DNA of 64,000 nt from Intestinimonas massiliensis (ex Afouda et al. 2020). Its GTDB lineage: Bacteria > Bacillota > Clostridia > Oscillospirales > Oscillospiraceae. The stretch lies in assembly GCF_001244995.1 (NCBI RefSeq), contig NZ_LN869529.1:255454-319453 (forward strand), given 5' to 3'. Position numbers and translations under genes: made by a program. Positions 23,218 to 32,330 of the stretch are shown piece by piece; positions within the stretch are counted from its first letter, which is position 1, and each line of letters starts with the position of its first letter. The notes under the pieces were generated by a model. The model made no database searches, had not been told where the DNA came from, and saw nothing but the letters and a program-made list of their open reading frames with translations.

Positions 23218-23237
23218 GCCCTCCATGCACCCCAAAG

Positions 23238-23269
23238 AGCGCCGGGCCGGAGCTTTGCCTCCGGCCCGG
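23238..23269 (+). terminator. terminator of the tsaE-GNAT operon
   Basis: Thirteen-bp stem CGCCGGGCCGGAG, 6-base loop, complement, then TTTGTTG. Confidence 0.8.
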
Positions 23270-23287
23270 CGTTTGTTGCGGTTAGGA

Positions 23288-23316
23288 TTGAGATTTTTTT
23301 CCGGCTGTGGTAAAAT
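23288..23316 (+). promoter_or_regulatory. promoter of ddl-murF
   Basis: TTGAGA (23288-23293), 17-base T-rich spacer, TAAAAT (23311-23316), 50 bases before ddl. Confidence 0.7.
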
Positions 23317-23366
23317 AAAAAATCAGGCGTACAATGGTAATATCTCTCTTGATAAAGGAGTTTCCT

Positions 23367-24422
23367 ATGAAAATTGTTGTTTTAGCCGGGGGACTGAGCC
23401 CGGAGCGCAATGTCTCCCTCTCCTCCGGCACCATGATCGCCGAGGCCCTGCGGAGCCGGGGACACCGGGCGGCGCTGGTGGATCTGTACTTCGGCCTGGA
23501 GGACTACAACGGCCCAACAGAGGCCTATTTTGACGCGCCCCTGTCCGGCGCGGGCAGACGGGTACAGCGGGAGGCTCCCGATCTGGAGCAGGTGAAGGCT
23601 GCCCGGAAGTGGAAGGGCAAGAGCCAGTTCGGCCCCGGCGTGCTGGAGCTGTGCGCGTTGGCCGACGTGGTGTTCCTGGCCCTGCACGGCCAGTGCGGCG
23701 AGGACGGCCGGGTCCAGGCCGCCTTCGATCTGATGGGCATCCCCTATACCGGCGCGGGCTATCTGGGCTCCGCTTTGGCCATGGACAAGGACCTGACCAA
23801 GCGGCTCATCTCCGGCCTGGGGGTGGATACCCCCAAGTGGCGGACCGTTCGCTACACCGAGGCTGATGTGGACCGCCTGACCAGCACCACCCCGGCGCCC
23901 TGCGTGGTCAAGCCGGTGGACAGCGGTTCCTCCATCGGGGTCTCCATCGCCCACGACAAGAAGGAGCTCCACGCCGCCCTGCTGGAGGGCCTGCGCTTCG
24001 GCGGCCACTGCGTGCTGGAGCAGTATGTCCGGGGCCGGGAGGTCCAGGTGGGCGTCCTGGAGGACCGGGGCCTGCCCTCCATCGAGATCATCCCCAAGCA
24101 GGGCTTTTACGATTATGCCAACAAGTACCAGCCCGGCGCGGCGGTGGAGGTATGTCCGGCCCCCATTCCGGCGGAGGTCGAGGAAAAGCTGCGCAAGGCC
24201 ACCCTGACGGTCTACCACGCCCTGGGCCTGAGCGTTTACTCCCGGGCCGACTTCATTCTGGACGAGGGCGGCACGCCCTGGTTTTTGGAGATCAACACCC
24301 TGCCCGGTATGACCCCCACCAGCCTGCTGCCCCAGGAGGCCGCCGCCGTGGGCATCGGCTATCCGGAGCTGTGCGAGCGCATCATCACCGCCTCCCTGGA
24401 GGCCAGAAAACAGGGAAAGTAG
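23367..24422 (+). CDS. ddl: D-alanine--D-alanine ligase
   Basis: A 351-residue ATP-grasp ligase that joins two D-alanines for the peptidoglycan stem. Features: VVLAGGLSPERNVSLSSG, LHGQCGEDGRVQ, VKPVDSGSSIGVS, the omega loop GFYDYANKYQ with the Tyr that marks D-Ala rather than D-lactate ligases, and FLEINTLPGMTPTSLLP with the Mg-binding Glu-x-Asn. AAAGGAG precedes ATG. It lies directly before murF, which uses its product. Confidence 0.94.
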   Translation: MKIVVLAGGLSPERNVSLSSGTMIAEALRSRGHRAALVDLYFGLEDYNGPTEAYFDAPLSGAGRRVQREAPDLEQVKAARKWKGKSQFGPGVLELCALADVVFLALHGQCGEDGRVQAAFDLMGIPYTGAGYLGSALAMDKDLTKRLISGLGVDTPKWRTVRYTEADVDRLTSTTPAPCVVKPVDSGSSIGVSIAHDKKELHAALLEGLRFGGHCVLEQYVRGREVQVGVLEDRGLPSIEIIPKQGFYDYANKYQPGAAVEVCPAPIPAEVEEKLRKATLTVYHALGLSVYSRADFILDEGGTPWFLEINTLPGMTPTSLLPQEAAAVGIGYPELCERIITASLEARKQGK

Positions 24423-24430
24423 GGACTGTT

Positions 24431-25822
24431 ATGGAGCCCATTACCGTTCGAGAGATCGCTGAGGCCGCGGGAGGCAAGCTCCTGGGGACGTTCGACGACC
24501 TGGACCGGACCGTCACCCATGTGTTTACCGACAGCCGGGAGCCCGACCCCGGCGCGCTGTTCATCCCCCTGGTGGGGGAGCGGTTCGACGGACACGCCTT
24601 CATCCACGACGCCCTCACCGGCGGGGCGGCGGGCTGCTTCACCCAGCGGGAGCGGGAGACCTATCTGCCCGGCAAGTTCTACATCAAGGTGTCCTCCACC
24701 CAGAAGGCCCTGCGGGATCTGGCCCGGCATTACAAGCAGAAGTTCAAGATCCCCTTCGTAGGCGTCACCGGCAGCGTGGGCAAGACCACCACGAAGGACA
24801 TGGTGGCCGCCGTGCTGGGGGAGAAGTTCAAGGTCCTCAAGACCGAGGGCAACTTCAACAACGAGGTGGGCCTCCCCCTGACCCTGCTGCGGCTCAACCG
24901 CCAGCATGAGCTCTGTGTGCTGGAGATGGGGATGAACCATTTTGGAGAGATCGAGTACCTCAGCGGCATCGTGGAGCCCGACGTGGCCCTCATCACCAAC
25001 ATCGGGGACGCCCACATCGAGAACCTGGGCTCGAGGGAGAACATCCTCAAGGCCAAATGCGAGATCTTCTCCCACATGAAGCCGGGGGGGCTGGCGGTGC
25101 TCAACGGAGACGACGCGCTGCTGACCACCCTGCGGGGCGGGCTGCCCTTCCAGACCGTGTTCTGCGGTACGGCGGAGGGCCTGGAATACCGGGCCAGCCA
25201 GGTGTGGAGCGACGGGGAGCACAAGGTGGACTGCCGGGTGGACACCCCAGAGGGGGGCTTTCCGGTGGAGATCCCCGCTCTGGGCAACCACATGCTCTAC
25301 CCCACCCTGATGGCCGCGGCGGTGGGACAGCACTTCGGCATGACCGGCGAGGAGATCGCCCGGGGCGTGCTCCGCTTCGCCCCCACCAAGATGCGCATGA
25401 ACATCCTGCGCCGGGGGGACGGCATCACCATCCTGGACGACGCCTACAACGCCAATCCCCAGTCCATGCGGGCGGCGGTGGAGGTCCTGTCCAAGACCGG
25501 CGGGACCTATAAGATCGCCGTTTTGGGCGACATGTTCGAGCTGGGGCCCCTGGCCCCCACCCTCCACGCCGGTGTGGGCGCCTATCTGGGCAGGGCGGGC
25601 ATCGACTGTCTGGTGGCCGTCGGCCCCCTGGCCCGGCACATCTATACTGCCGCCAAGGAGGCCCTGGTCCCCGGGGTATACTGGTTTGAGACGAAAGAGG
25701 AGGCCCGGGCCGCACTGCAGCAGGAGCTTCAGCCCCATACGACCGTGCTGGTCAAGGCCTCCCGTGGGATGGCGTTTGAAGAGATCGTGTCCTATCTGAA
25801 GAGCATTACGCCCGAGCCGTAG
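24431..25822 (+). CDS. murF: UDP-MurNAc-tripeptide--D-Ala-D-Ala ligase
   Basis: A 463-residue Mur ligase. The N-terminal domain has FTDSREPDPGALFIPLVGERFDGH; the ATP site is VTGSVGKTTTKDM; TEGNFNNEVGLPLTLLRL and LEMGMNHFGEIEYLS are MurF markers, as is DDAYNANPQSMRAA in the third domain. It adds D-Ala-D-Ala to the nucleotide precursor in the cytoplasm. Length is usual. The ribosome site is weak (GGGACTGTT), suggesting coupling to ddl. Its stop is 4 bases from the end of the convergent mtnA with no terminator between. Confidence 0.95.
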   Translation: MEPITVREIAEAAGGKLLGTFDDLDRTVTHVFTDSREPDPGALFIPLVGERFDGHAFIHDALTGGAAGCFTQRERETYLPGKFYIKVSSTQKALRDLARHYKQKFKIPFVGVTGSVGKTTTKDMVAAVLGEKFKVLKTEGNFNNEVGLPLTLLRLNRQHELCVLEMGMNHFGEIEYLSGIVEPDVALITNIGDAHIENLGSRENILKAKCEIFSHMKPGGLAVLNGDDALLTTLRGGLPFQTVFCGTAEGLEYRASQVWSDGEHKVDCRVDTPEGGFPVEIPALGNHMLYPTLMAAAVGQHFGMTGEEIARGVLRFAPTKMRMNILRRGDGITILDDAYNANPQSMRAAVEVLSKTGGTYKIAVLGDMFELGPLAPTLHAGVGAYLGRAGIDCLVAVGPLARHIYTAAKEALVPGVYWFETKEEARAALQQELQPHTTVLVKASRGMAFEEIVSYLKSITPEP

Positions 25823-25826
25823 CGGC

Positions 25827-26852
25827 TCAGCCGAACCGCTCGGCGAGCTGCTCGGCAAAGGGCGGATGGATGACCCCCTTCTCGGTGATGATGCCGGTGA
25901 GCAGCCGGTGGGGCGTCACGTCGAAGGCGGGGTTATAGACCCCCACGCCCTCCGGCGCCGTCCGCACCCCGGCAAAGTGGGTGACCTCCGAGGCTTCCCG
26001 CTGTTCGATGGGGATGTGGCTGCCGTCGGGGATGGACAGGTCGATGGTGCTGGAAGGCAGCACCGAATAGAAGGGGATGCCGTGATAGTGGGCCAGCACC
26101 GCCACGCCGTAGGTGCCGATCTTATTGGCAAAGTCCCCGTTGGCCGCCATCCGGTCGCAGCCCAGAAGCACCAGGTCGATCTTCCCCTGGGCCATCAGGC
26201 TGGCGGCCATGTTGTCGGTGATGAGGGTGGCGGGGATGCCGTCCTTCACCAGCTCCCAGGCGGTGAGCCGGGCCCCCTGTAAAAGCGGCCGGGTCTCGTC
26301 ACAGTAGACCATCTCCACCTTGCCCTGGGTAAAGGCCGAGCGCACCACCCCTAGGGCGGTGCCGTAGCCCCCGGTAGCGATGGCCCCGGCGTTGCAGTGG
26401 GTGAGGATGCGGGCCCCATGGGGGACGATCGCCGCCCCGGCCGCGCCGATGGCCCGGTTCATGGCCACGTCCTCCCGGTGGATGGCCTCGGCCTCCCGGA
26501 TCAGGATGGGCAGGGCCTCTGCACCGCACCCCGCCGCCCCCAGGGCCAGGCCCATCCGGTCCAGGGCCCAGAACAGATTGACGGCGGTGGGGCGGCTGGC
26601 GGCCAGCTCCGCCGAGGCTGCCGCCATGCTCTTCTGGAATTCCTCCGGGTTTTGGCCCTTATATTCCATGGCGGCCAGGCACAGCGCATAGGCCGCCGCC
26701 ACGCCGATGGCGGGCGCGCCCCGCACCACCAGACGGCGGATGGCGTCCGCCACCTTCCGGTAATCGGTATAGGTGTTCCAGACCTCCTCCACCGGGAGCC
26801 GGGTCTGGTCCAGCAGCGCAAGGGAATTCCCCTGCCAGCGAATGGCATCCAT
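25827..26852 (-). CDS. mtnA: methylthioribose-1-phosphate isomerase family (MtnA)
   Basis: A 341-residue isomerase turning the ring form of methylthioribose-1-P into the ribulose form in methionine salvage. RRLVVRGAPAIGVAAAYAL, ILTHCNAGAIATGGYGTALG (catalytic Cys) and LLGCDRMAANGDFANKIGTY (catalytic Asp) are intact, as is the end GIITEKGVIHPPF. No other salvage genes are nearby; such lone copies may act in 5-deoxyribose disposal (the DHAP shunt). Divergent from the ABC-F gene. Confidence 0.92.
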   Translation of the reverse strand: MDAIRWQGNSLALLDQTRLPVEEVWNTYTDYRKVADAIRRLVVRGAPAIGVAAAYALCLAAMEYKGQNPEEFQKSMAAASAELAASRPTAVNLFWALDRMGLALGAAGCGAEALPILIREAEAIHREDVAMNRAIGAAGAAIVPHGARILTHCNAGAIATGGYGTALGVVRSAFTQGKVEMVYCDETRPLLQGARLTAWELVKDGIPATLITDNMAASLMAQGKIDLVLLGCDRMAANGDFANKIGTYGVAVLAHYHGIPFYSVLPSSTIDLSIPDGSHIPIEQREASEVTHFAGVRTAPEGVGVYNPAFDVTPHRLLTGIITEKGVIHPPFAEQLAERFG

Positions 26853-26880
26853 CGTAGAAACCCTCCAATCAAAGATATCG

Positions 26881-26919
26881 GTCTGTTGTTATCATACCAC
26901 AACAGACGGCGGGAGTAAA
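26881..26919. promoter_or_regulatory. mtnA promoter with inverted repeat
   Basis: Leftward TTTACT (26919-26914), 17 bases, TATGAT (26896-26891). The -10 lies in the loop of a perfect 9-bp inverted repeat, GTCTGTTGT (26881-26889) and ACAACAGAC (26899-26907), which might be an operator. Confidence 0.5.
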
Positions 26920-26922
26920 CGA

Positions 26923-28830
26923 ATGATAGACATCTCCGTGTCAAGCCTCAGGAAAGAGTTTGAGGTTGGCAACAAAATATTGGACGGCCTCTCCTTCCAG
27001 GTGGACACCGGGGAGCGGGTGGGCCTTCTGGGCAAGAACGGGGCGGGCAAGACCACCCTGTTCAAGATCCTCACCGGGGAGCTGGACCACGACGGGGGCC
27101 AGGTCTCCATCGCCCCGGGCAAGCGGTTGGGCCTCATCTCTCAGATCCCCGTCTACCCGGCGGGCCACACCGTGGATATGGTGCTCCGCTCCGCCTTCGA
27201 CCGGCTGGGGGACATGGAGCGCGAGATGGCGGGCCTCACCCGCCGCATGGAGGCCGGGGAGGACGACCCGGCCCTGCTGCGGCGCTACGACAACCTGGTG
27301 GCCGCCTTCGAGGCGGGAGGCGGCTACGACGTGGAGACCCCCCTCAACAAGGTGTGCAACGGTCTGCAGATCTCCCGGGACATGCGGGAGCAGCTTTTCT
27401 CCAGCCTGTCCGGCGGGGAGAAGACCCGGGTGAACCTGGGCCGTCTCATTTTGGAGGACACCGACATCCTCCTGCTGGACGAGCCCACCAACCACCTGGA
27501 CCTGCGGGCCACCGAGTGGCTGGAGGACTACCTGGCCCGGTTCAAGGGCACCGTGCTGGCCATCTCCCACGACCGCTGGTTCTTGGACCGGGTGGTCACA
27601 CGGGTCATTGAGCTGGTGGACGGAAAGGCGGAATTCTATTCCGGCAACTACAGCTTTTATGTGGAGGAGAAGGAGCGCCGCTACGAGGAGCGCAGAAAGC
27701 AGTATGAAAAGGAGCAGGCCAAGATCGAGCAGCTCCAGGAGGCGGCGGACAAGTTGCACCTGTGGGCCTTCATGGGGGCGGACAAGCTCCACAAGCGGGC
27801 CTTCTCCATGGAAAAGCGCATCGAGCGCCTGCGCCAGACCGACCGGCCCAGGAAGGAGCGGAAGCTGGACATCCGCTTTGGAGAGCGGGAGTTCCGGGGG
27901 GACGAGGTCCTGGTGGTGAAAGACCTCAGCAAGTCCTTCGATGGGCGGCGGCTCTTCTCGGACGTGAACCTGCTGGTGGAGGGGGGCGAGCGCATCGCCC
28001 TGCTGGGGGACAACGGCACGGGTAAGTCCACCCTTTTGAAGATCCTTCTGGGGGAGGAGGAGGCCGACACCGGCAAGGTCCGTATGGGCCCCACCGTCCG
28101 GCTGGGCTACCTGCCCCAAATCATCCATTTCGACCACCCGGAGCGCAGCCTGGTGGATACCATGCTCTACGACCTGGGCTGCTCCACCCAGGAGGCCCGG
28201 GACCGGCTGGCCGCCTTCAACTTCCGGGGAGAGGACGTGTTCAAGCCCGTCTCCGCCCTGTCCGGCGGGGAGCAGTCCCGGCTGCGGCTGTGTATGCTTA
28301 TGGATGAGAAGATCAACCTGCTCATCCTGGACGAGCCCACCAACCATCTGGACCTCAGCTCCCGGGAGTGGATCGAGGAGGCGGTGGCCGACTACGGCGG
28401 CAACCTGCTCTTTGTCTCCCACGACCGCTACTTCATCCACCAGTTCGCCAACCGCATCTGGATGCTGGAGGACGGGCACATCACGGATTTCGTGGGCACC
28501 TTTGCCGAGTACAACGAGTTTCAGGAGCGGCGGACCAGGGGCCTGCCGCCCACCGCGCCGGTAAAGGAGGAGCCGCCGAAAAAGGAGAAGCCCAGGCGCA
28601 CCGGCGGCACCAAGAATCTGGAAAAAGAGGTCAACGCCGCCGAGCGGGCCGTCACCAGGGCGGAGGAGCAGATGTACGACCTGACCTGTGAGATCGAAGA
28701 GGCCGCCAGCGACTATCTCCGGCTCACCGAGCTCTACGCCCGGCGGGATGCACTGGAGGACGAGATCGCCCACCTCTATGCGGTCTGGGAGGGCCTGGCG
28801 GCGGAGCTGGAGGAGGCGAAGGCGGAATGA
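26923..28830 (+). CDS. ABC-F family ATPase
   Basis: A 635-residue protein with two ABC domains and no membrane part: Walker A GKNGAGKT and GDNGTGKS, signatures SLSGGEKTRVNL and ALSGGEQSRLRL, Walker B DEPTNHLD twice. The arm between the halves is charged (ERRYEERRKQYEKEQAKIEQLQEAADKL). A Lys/Pro-rich linker leads to a C-terminal coiled coil (last ~75 residues), as in Uup/YdiF-type members. Such proteins bind the ribosomal E site and relieve stalling, or give antibiotic resistance; which applies here is not shown. Confidence 0.92.
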   Translation: MIDISVSSLRKEFEVGNKILDGLSFQVDTGERVGLLGKNGAGKTTLFKILTGELDHDGGQVSIAPGKRLGLISQIPVYPAGHTVDMVLRSAFDRLGDMEREMAGLTRRMEAGEDDPALLRRYDNLVAAFEAGGGYDVETPLNKVCNGLQISRDMREQLFSSLSGGEKTRVNLGRLILEDTDILLLDEPTNHLDLRATEWLEDYLARFKGTVLAISHDRWFLDRVVTRVIELVDGKAEFYSGNYSFYVEEKERRYEERRKQYEKEQAKIEQLQEAADKLHLWAFMGADKLHKRAFSMEKRIERLRQTDRPRKERKLDIRFGEREFRGDEVLVVKDLSKSFDGRRLFSDVNLLVEGGERIALLGDNGTGKSTLLKILLGEEEADTGKVRMGPTVRLGYLPQIIHFDHPERSLVDTMLYDLGCSTQEARDRLAAFNFRGEDVFKPVSALSGGEQSRLRLCMLMDEKINLLILDEPTNHLDLSSREWIEEAVADYGGNLLFVSHDRYFIHQFANRIWMLEDGHITDFVGTFAEYNEFQERRTRGLPPTAPVKEEPPKKEKPRRTGGTKNLEKEVNAAERAVTRAEEQMYDLTCEIEEAASDYLRLTELYARRDALEDEIAHLYAVWEGLAAELEEAKAE

Positions 28831-29468
28831 GACGAAAAGGGGTATACCGTCCCTACGGCGGGCGGCGGAGGCGCTGGCTGCCCAGAGTGCTACTGTGCCT
28901 GCTCCTGGCCGGCGCTTTGGTATTCGGCGCTTTGGAGGCGCTGATCTTATCCGGCAGCCGGGACCAACTCCAGGGGGAACCACAGGTGATGGTGGTTTTT
29001 GGCTGCCAGGTGAAGCCCTGGGGACCGTCGGTGCTGCTGCAGGACCGACTGGACACCGCTCTGGCCTATCTGGAGGAGCATCCTGAGATGACGGTGGTGG
29101 TCACCGGCGGCCAGGGGGACGACGAGCCGGTCTCCGAGGCCCAATGCATGTACGACTACCTGACGGAGCACGGGGTGGACGGCTCCCGGATCGTAAAGGA
29201 AGACCGGTCCCGGAATACCTGGCAGAACATTAACTATACCCTGACGCTGTTTCAGGACGGGACAGTAGCGCCCGCAGAACAGATTCTGCTGGTGTCCAGC
29301 GGCTTCCACCTGACCCGCATCCGGATGCTATGGGAGCGGGTGTGGCCGGGGACCTATACCCTGTCCGTTCTGGCCGCGCCGGTGAGCCACGCGCCGTCGG
29401 CGGTGCAGATGTTTTTCCGGGAGCCGCTGGCCCTGGTGAAATCCTGGCTGCTGGACCGGCCGGGCTGA
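28827..29468 (+). CDS. YdcF/SanA-like DUF218 membrane protein
   Basis: A 213-residue protein: basic N terminus, one membrane helix (residues about 18-40), then a DUF218 domain (VMVVFGCQV, RLDTALAYLEEHPEMTVVVTGGQGDDE, EDRSRNTWQNINYT, LLVSSGFHLTRIRML). Proteins like this are tied to envelope barrier function, with possible nucleotide-binding or transferase activity. It overlaps the ABC-F gene by 4 bases (ATGA) and prfA follows after 10 bases. Confidence 0.88.
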   Translation: MRRKGVYRPYGGRRRRWLPRVLLCLLLAGALVFGALEALILSGSRDQLQGEPQVMVVFGCQVKPWGPSVLLQDRLDTALAYLEEHPEMTVVVTGGQGDDEPVSEAQCMYDYLTEHGVDGSRIVKEDRSRNTWQNINYTLTLFQDGTVAPAEQILLVSSGFHLTRIRMLWERVWPGTYTLSVLAAPVSHAPSAVQMFFREPLALVKSWLLDRPG

Positions 29469-29478
29469 GGAGGAACGT

Positions 29479-30549
29479 ATGTTAGAAGAGAAGCTGAAGG
29501 CCCTGGACCGGCAGTATGCCGAGCTGGAGGCCCGTCTGGCCGCGCCGGAGACCTACGACGACCCGACCCGGGTAGCCCGGCTCAACAAGGAGCAGCGGGA
29601 TCTGGAGCCGGTGGTCACCGCCTACCGGACCTACGTCCGGCGGCAGAAGGACCTGGCCGACGCCCAGGCCCTGATGAGCGACCCGGACATGAAGGAGCTG
29701 GCTCAGGAGGAGTACCAGGCGGCCAAGGCTGACCTGGAGCGGCTGGTGGAGGAGATTCGGATTCTGCTGCTGCCCCGGGACCCCAACGACGCCAAGAACG
29801 TCATTGTGGAGATCCGGGCCGGGGTGGGCGGCGAGGAGGCCGCCCTCTTTGCCAACTCCCTCTATCGCATGTACTGCATGTACGCCGAATCCCGCCGCTG
29901 GCAGGTGGAGGTGGACAGCGTCAGTGAGACCGAGCTGGGCGGCGTGAAGGAGATCTGTTTCACCATCCAGGGGGACGGGGCCTACAGCCGCTTGAAATTC
30001 GAAAGCGGCGTCCACCGGGTCCAGCGGGTGCCCGAGACCGAGTCCGGCGGGCGCATTCACACCTCCACCGTCACGGTGGCGGTGCTGCCCGAGGTGGACG
30101 AGGTGGACTTTGCCCTCAACCCCGCCGACATCGAGATGCAGGTCTTCCGCTCCTCCGGCGCGGGGGGCCAGCACGTCAACAAGACCTCCTCCGCCGTGCG
30201 CCTGATCCACAAGCCCACCGGCACGGTGGTGGAGTGCCAGCAGGAGCGCAGCCAGTTCCAGAACCGGGACCGGGCCATGCAGATTCTGCGCTCCCGGCTC
30301 TATGAGGAGAAGGTGCGGGAGCAGGCCGATGCCGTCACCAGCCAGCGCCGCAGCCAGGTGGGCACCGGCATGCGCAACGAGCGCATCCGCACCTATAATT
30401 TTCCCCAGGGACGGCTCACCGACCACCGGGTGGGGCTGACCCTCTACCGGCTGGACAGCGTGATGAATGGAGACATTGACGAGATCATCGACGCCCTCAT
30501 TACGGCGGATCAGGCGGAGCGCCTGAAGCACCAGGAACAGGGCGGTTAA
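29479..30549 (+). CDS. prfA: peptide chain release factor 1
   Basis: A 356-residue RF1 reading UAA and UAG. The GGQ motif is in SSGAGGQHVNKTSSAVR and the codon-recognition P-x-T tripeptide reads PET in RVQRVPETESGGRIHTS. RQRRSQVG-like and NFPQGRLTDHRVGLTLY segments complete the match; length is normal. GAGGAACG precedes ATG. Confidence 0.96.
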   Translation: MLEEKLKALDRQYAELEARLAAPETYDDPTRVARLNKEQRDLEPVVTAYRTYVRRQKDLADAQALMSDPDMKELAQEEYQAAKADLERLVEEIRILLLPRDPNDAKNVIVEIRAGVGGEEAALFANSLYRMYCMYAESRRWQVEVDSVSETELGGVKEICFTIQGDGAYSRLKFESGVHRVQRVPETESGGRIHTSTVTVAVLPEVDEVDFALNPADIEMQVFRSSGAGGQHVNKTSSAVRLIHKPTGTVVECQQERSQFQNRDRAMQILRSRLYEEKVREQADAVTSQRRSQVGTGMRNERIRTYNFPQGRLTDHRVGLTLYRLDSVMNGDIDEIIDALITADQAERLKHQEQGG

Positions 30550-30562
30550 GGAGGAAACACCC

Positions 30563-30820
30563 ATGGAACTGCGGATTCACTTCCAGTCTCTGCCCACGGA
30601 CATGACCCTGGAGAGCCTGAAGGCCGGGCTGGACGACATTCTGGAGGACGACGGCTGGCTCACCGGCTCCGGCGCGGACTACGTGGAGCTGGAGCTGGAG
30701 GACGAGCGCATGAACCCCAAATATGGCATCATGGCCGTCAAGAGCTACCTCCAGCGGGCCCGGTTCGCCCCGGACACCACCATCGAGCTGGCGGGCGTGC
30801 CCGTGGGCATCTACGAATAA
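30563..30820 (+). CDS. small conserved hypothetical protein
   Basis: An 85-residue acidic protein, probably a single alpha/beta domain (MELRIHFQSLPTDMTLESLKAGLDD... ending in TIELAGVPVGIYE). A strong AAGGAGG stands before ATG. No family recognised. It sits between prfA and the Sua5 gene in a tightly packed run, so it is likely expressed with them. Confidence 0.7.
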   Translation: MELRIHFQSLPTDMTLESLKAGLDDILEDDGWLTGSGADYVELELEDERMNPKYGIMAVKSYLQRARFAPDTTIELAGVPVGIYE

Positions 30821-30842
30821 CGCGGAAATCAGGTGAACCGGA

Positions 30843-32330
30843 TTGGAGACAAGGCGCTTCACGGCGGAGGAGATCGGACCCGCCGCCGACATCATACGCC
30901 GGGGCGGCCTGCTGGGAATCCCCACCGAGACGGTCTACGGCCTGGGGGCCAACGGCCTGGACCCGGCGGCGGTCCGGCGCATTTTTGAGGCCAAGGGCCG
31001 GCCACAGGACAACCCCCTCATCCTGCACGTCCCCGCGATGGATTGGCTGGAGCGGTACTGCAAACATATCCCGGCCGCCGCCTATACGCTTGCGGAGCGG
31101 TTCTGGCCGGGTCCGTTGACCATGATCCTGGAGCGGCGGGAGATGGTGCCCGACGTGACCACCGCCGGCCTGGAGACGGTGGGGATGCGCTGCCCCGACC
31201 ACCCGGTGACCCGGGCCATCCTTACCGCGGCGGACCTGCCGGTGGCGGCCCCCTCGGGGAACACCTCGGGGCGGCCCAGCCCCACCAGCGCCGCCGATAT
31301 GCTGGAGGATATGGACGGTAAAATCGACGGTATCGTAGACGGCGGGCCCTGCTCCGTGGGGGTGGAGTCCACCATCGTGGATCTGACCGTGACGCCGCCA
31401 CGGCTTCTGCGCCCCGGCGGCGTCACCCTGGAGCAGCTCCGGGCGGCGCTGGGGGAGGTGGCGGTGGACCCGGCGGTGACCCGGCTCATGGGGGCGGGAG
31501 AGCAGCCCCGGGCTCCCGGCATGAAGTACCGCCACTACGCCCCCAAGGCCCCCGTCACGGTGGTGAAGGGGGAGCCCTCCGCCGGGGCGATCTTCATCGC
31601 CAGGCACGTCCGGGAGGGCGAGGGGATGATCTGCTTCGACGAGTACGCCCCTCTGTTTGAGGGACTGCCGGTGGAGCGGCTCGGCCCCGCGGCCGACAAG
31701 GCCGAGCAGGCGAGGAGGGTCTTTGACGCCCTGCGCCGCTTTGACCATACCGACGTGACCGGAATCTGGGCCCAGTGCCCCGACGACCACGGCATCGGTC
31801 TGGCCATCACCAACCGGCTCAACAAGGCGGCGGGCTTTCACATCATCGACCTGGACCGGGACGGGCCCACCGCCTCCGCCCCGATTTGCGGCAGGGCGCC
31901 GGATTATCGGGAGTGGGACGCCTTTCTGGACCGGGCGGCTGGGCGGGTCACACCCAACGCCCGCCCCCTGGCGGAGGTGATGGCGTGTCTGGAGCGGGAC
32001 CGGGGCCTGACGCCCTATCAGCCCACGGCGGCCGAGCGGGTCCGCTTTCGGGGCCAGGTGCTGGAGTGGCTGAACCTGGACGGCCGCCCGGCGGACGCCC
32101 CCTTCCCGGAGATGGACCTGCGGTGCTGGCGGGTGCCGGGACAGCCCGAAGAGGGCAGACTTTGGCAGGATATGATCAGCGGCAAGGGCCTGGGAAGGGG
32201 TGCGGCCTGCCGGGGTCTGCTGGAGGAACTCGCCCTGCTGGAGGGTGTGACGGAAGAGGACATCCGAACCCGCAGCCCCCGCTTCCTCAACTATGCCTAT
32301 ATTTTGAAGCGCAGAGGTGCGATATGCTAG
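30843..32330 (+). CDS. extended threonylcarbamoyl-AMP synthase (Sua5/TsaC)
   Basis: A 495-residue protein. Residues 1-200 are a TsaC/YrdC domain (IPTETVYGLGANG, KGRPQDNPLI, APSGNTSGRPSPTS) that makes threonylcarbamoyl-AMP from Thr, bicarbonate and ATP for tRNA t6A. Residues about 215-335 are a Sua5 domain with APGMKYRHYAPKAP. Ordinary Sua5 ends near 340; here ~150 more residues follow without a stop, ending in SPRFLNYAYILKRRGAIC. That part is helical, Arg/Leu-rich and unrecognised. Start TTG at 30843 after AGGTGA. Overlaps the next gene by 7 bases. Confidence 0.88.
   Translation: METRRFTAEEIGPAADIIRRGGLLGIPTETVYGLGANGLDPAAVRRIFEAKGRPQDNPLILHVPAMDWLERYCKHIPAAAYTLAERFWPGPLTMILERREMVPDVTTAGLETVGMRCPDHPVTRAILTAADLPVAAPSGNTSGRPSPTSAADMLEDMDGKIDGIVDGGPCSVGVESTIVDLTVTPPRLLRPGGVTLEQLRAALGEVAVDPAVTRLMGAGEQPRAPGMKYRHYAPKAPVTVVKGEPSAGAIFIARHVREGEGMICFDEYAPLFEGLPVERLGPAADKAEQARRVFDALRRFDHTDVTGIWAQCPDDHGIGLAITNRLNKAAGFHIIDLDRDGPTASAPICGRAPDYREWDAFLDRAAGRVTPNARPLAEVMACLERDRGLTPYQPTAAERVRFRGQVLEWLNLDGRPADAPFPEMDLRCWRVPGQPEEGRLWQDMISGKGLGRGAACRGLLEELALLEGVTEEDIRTRSPRFLNYAYILKRRGAIC

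Noticed and set aside
23367-24422. Van-type D-Ala-D-Lac ligase (vancomycin resistance)
   Set aside because: The omega loop has the Tyr (FYDYANKYQ) of normal D-Ala-D-Ala ligases and the gene is in a housekeeping ddl-murF pair.
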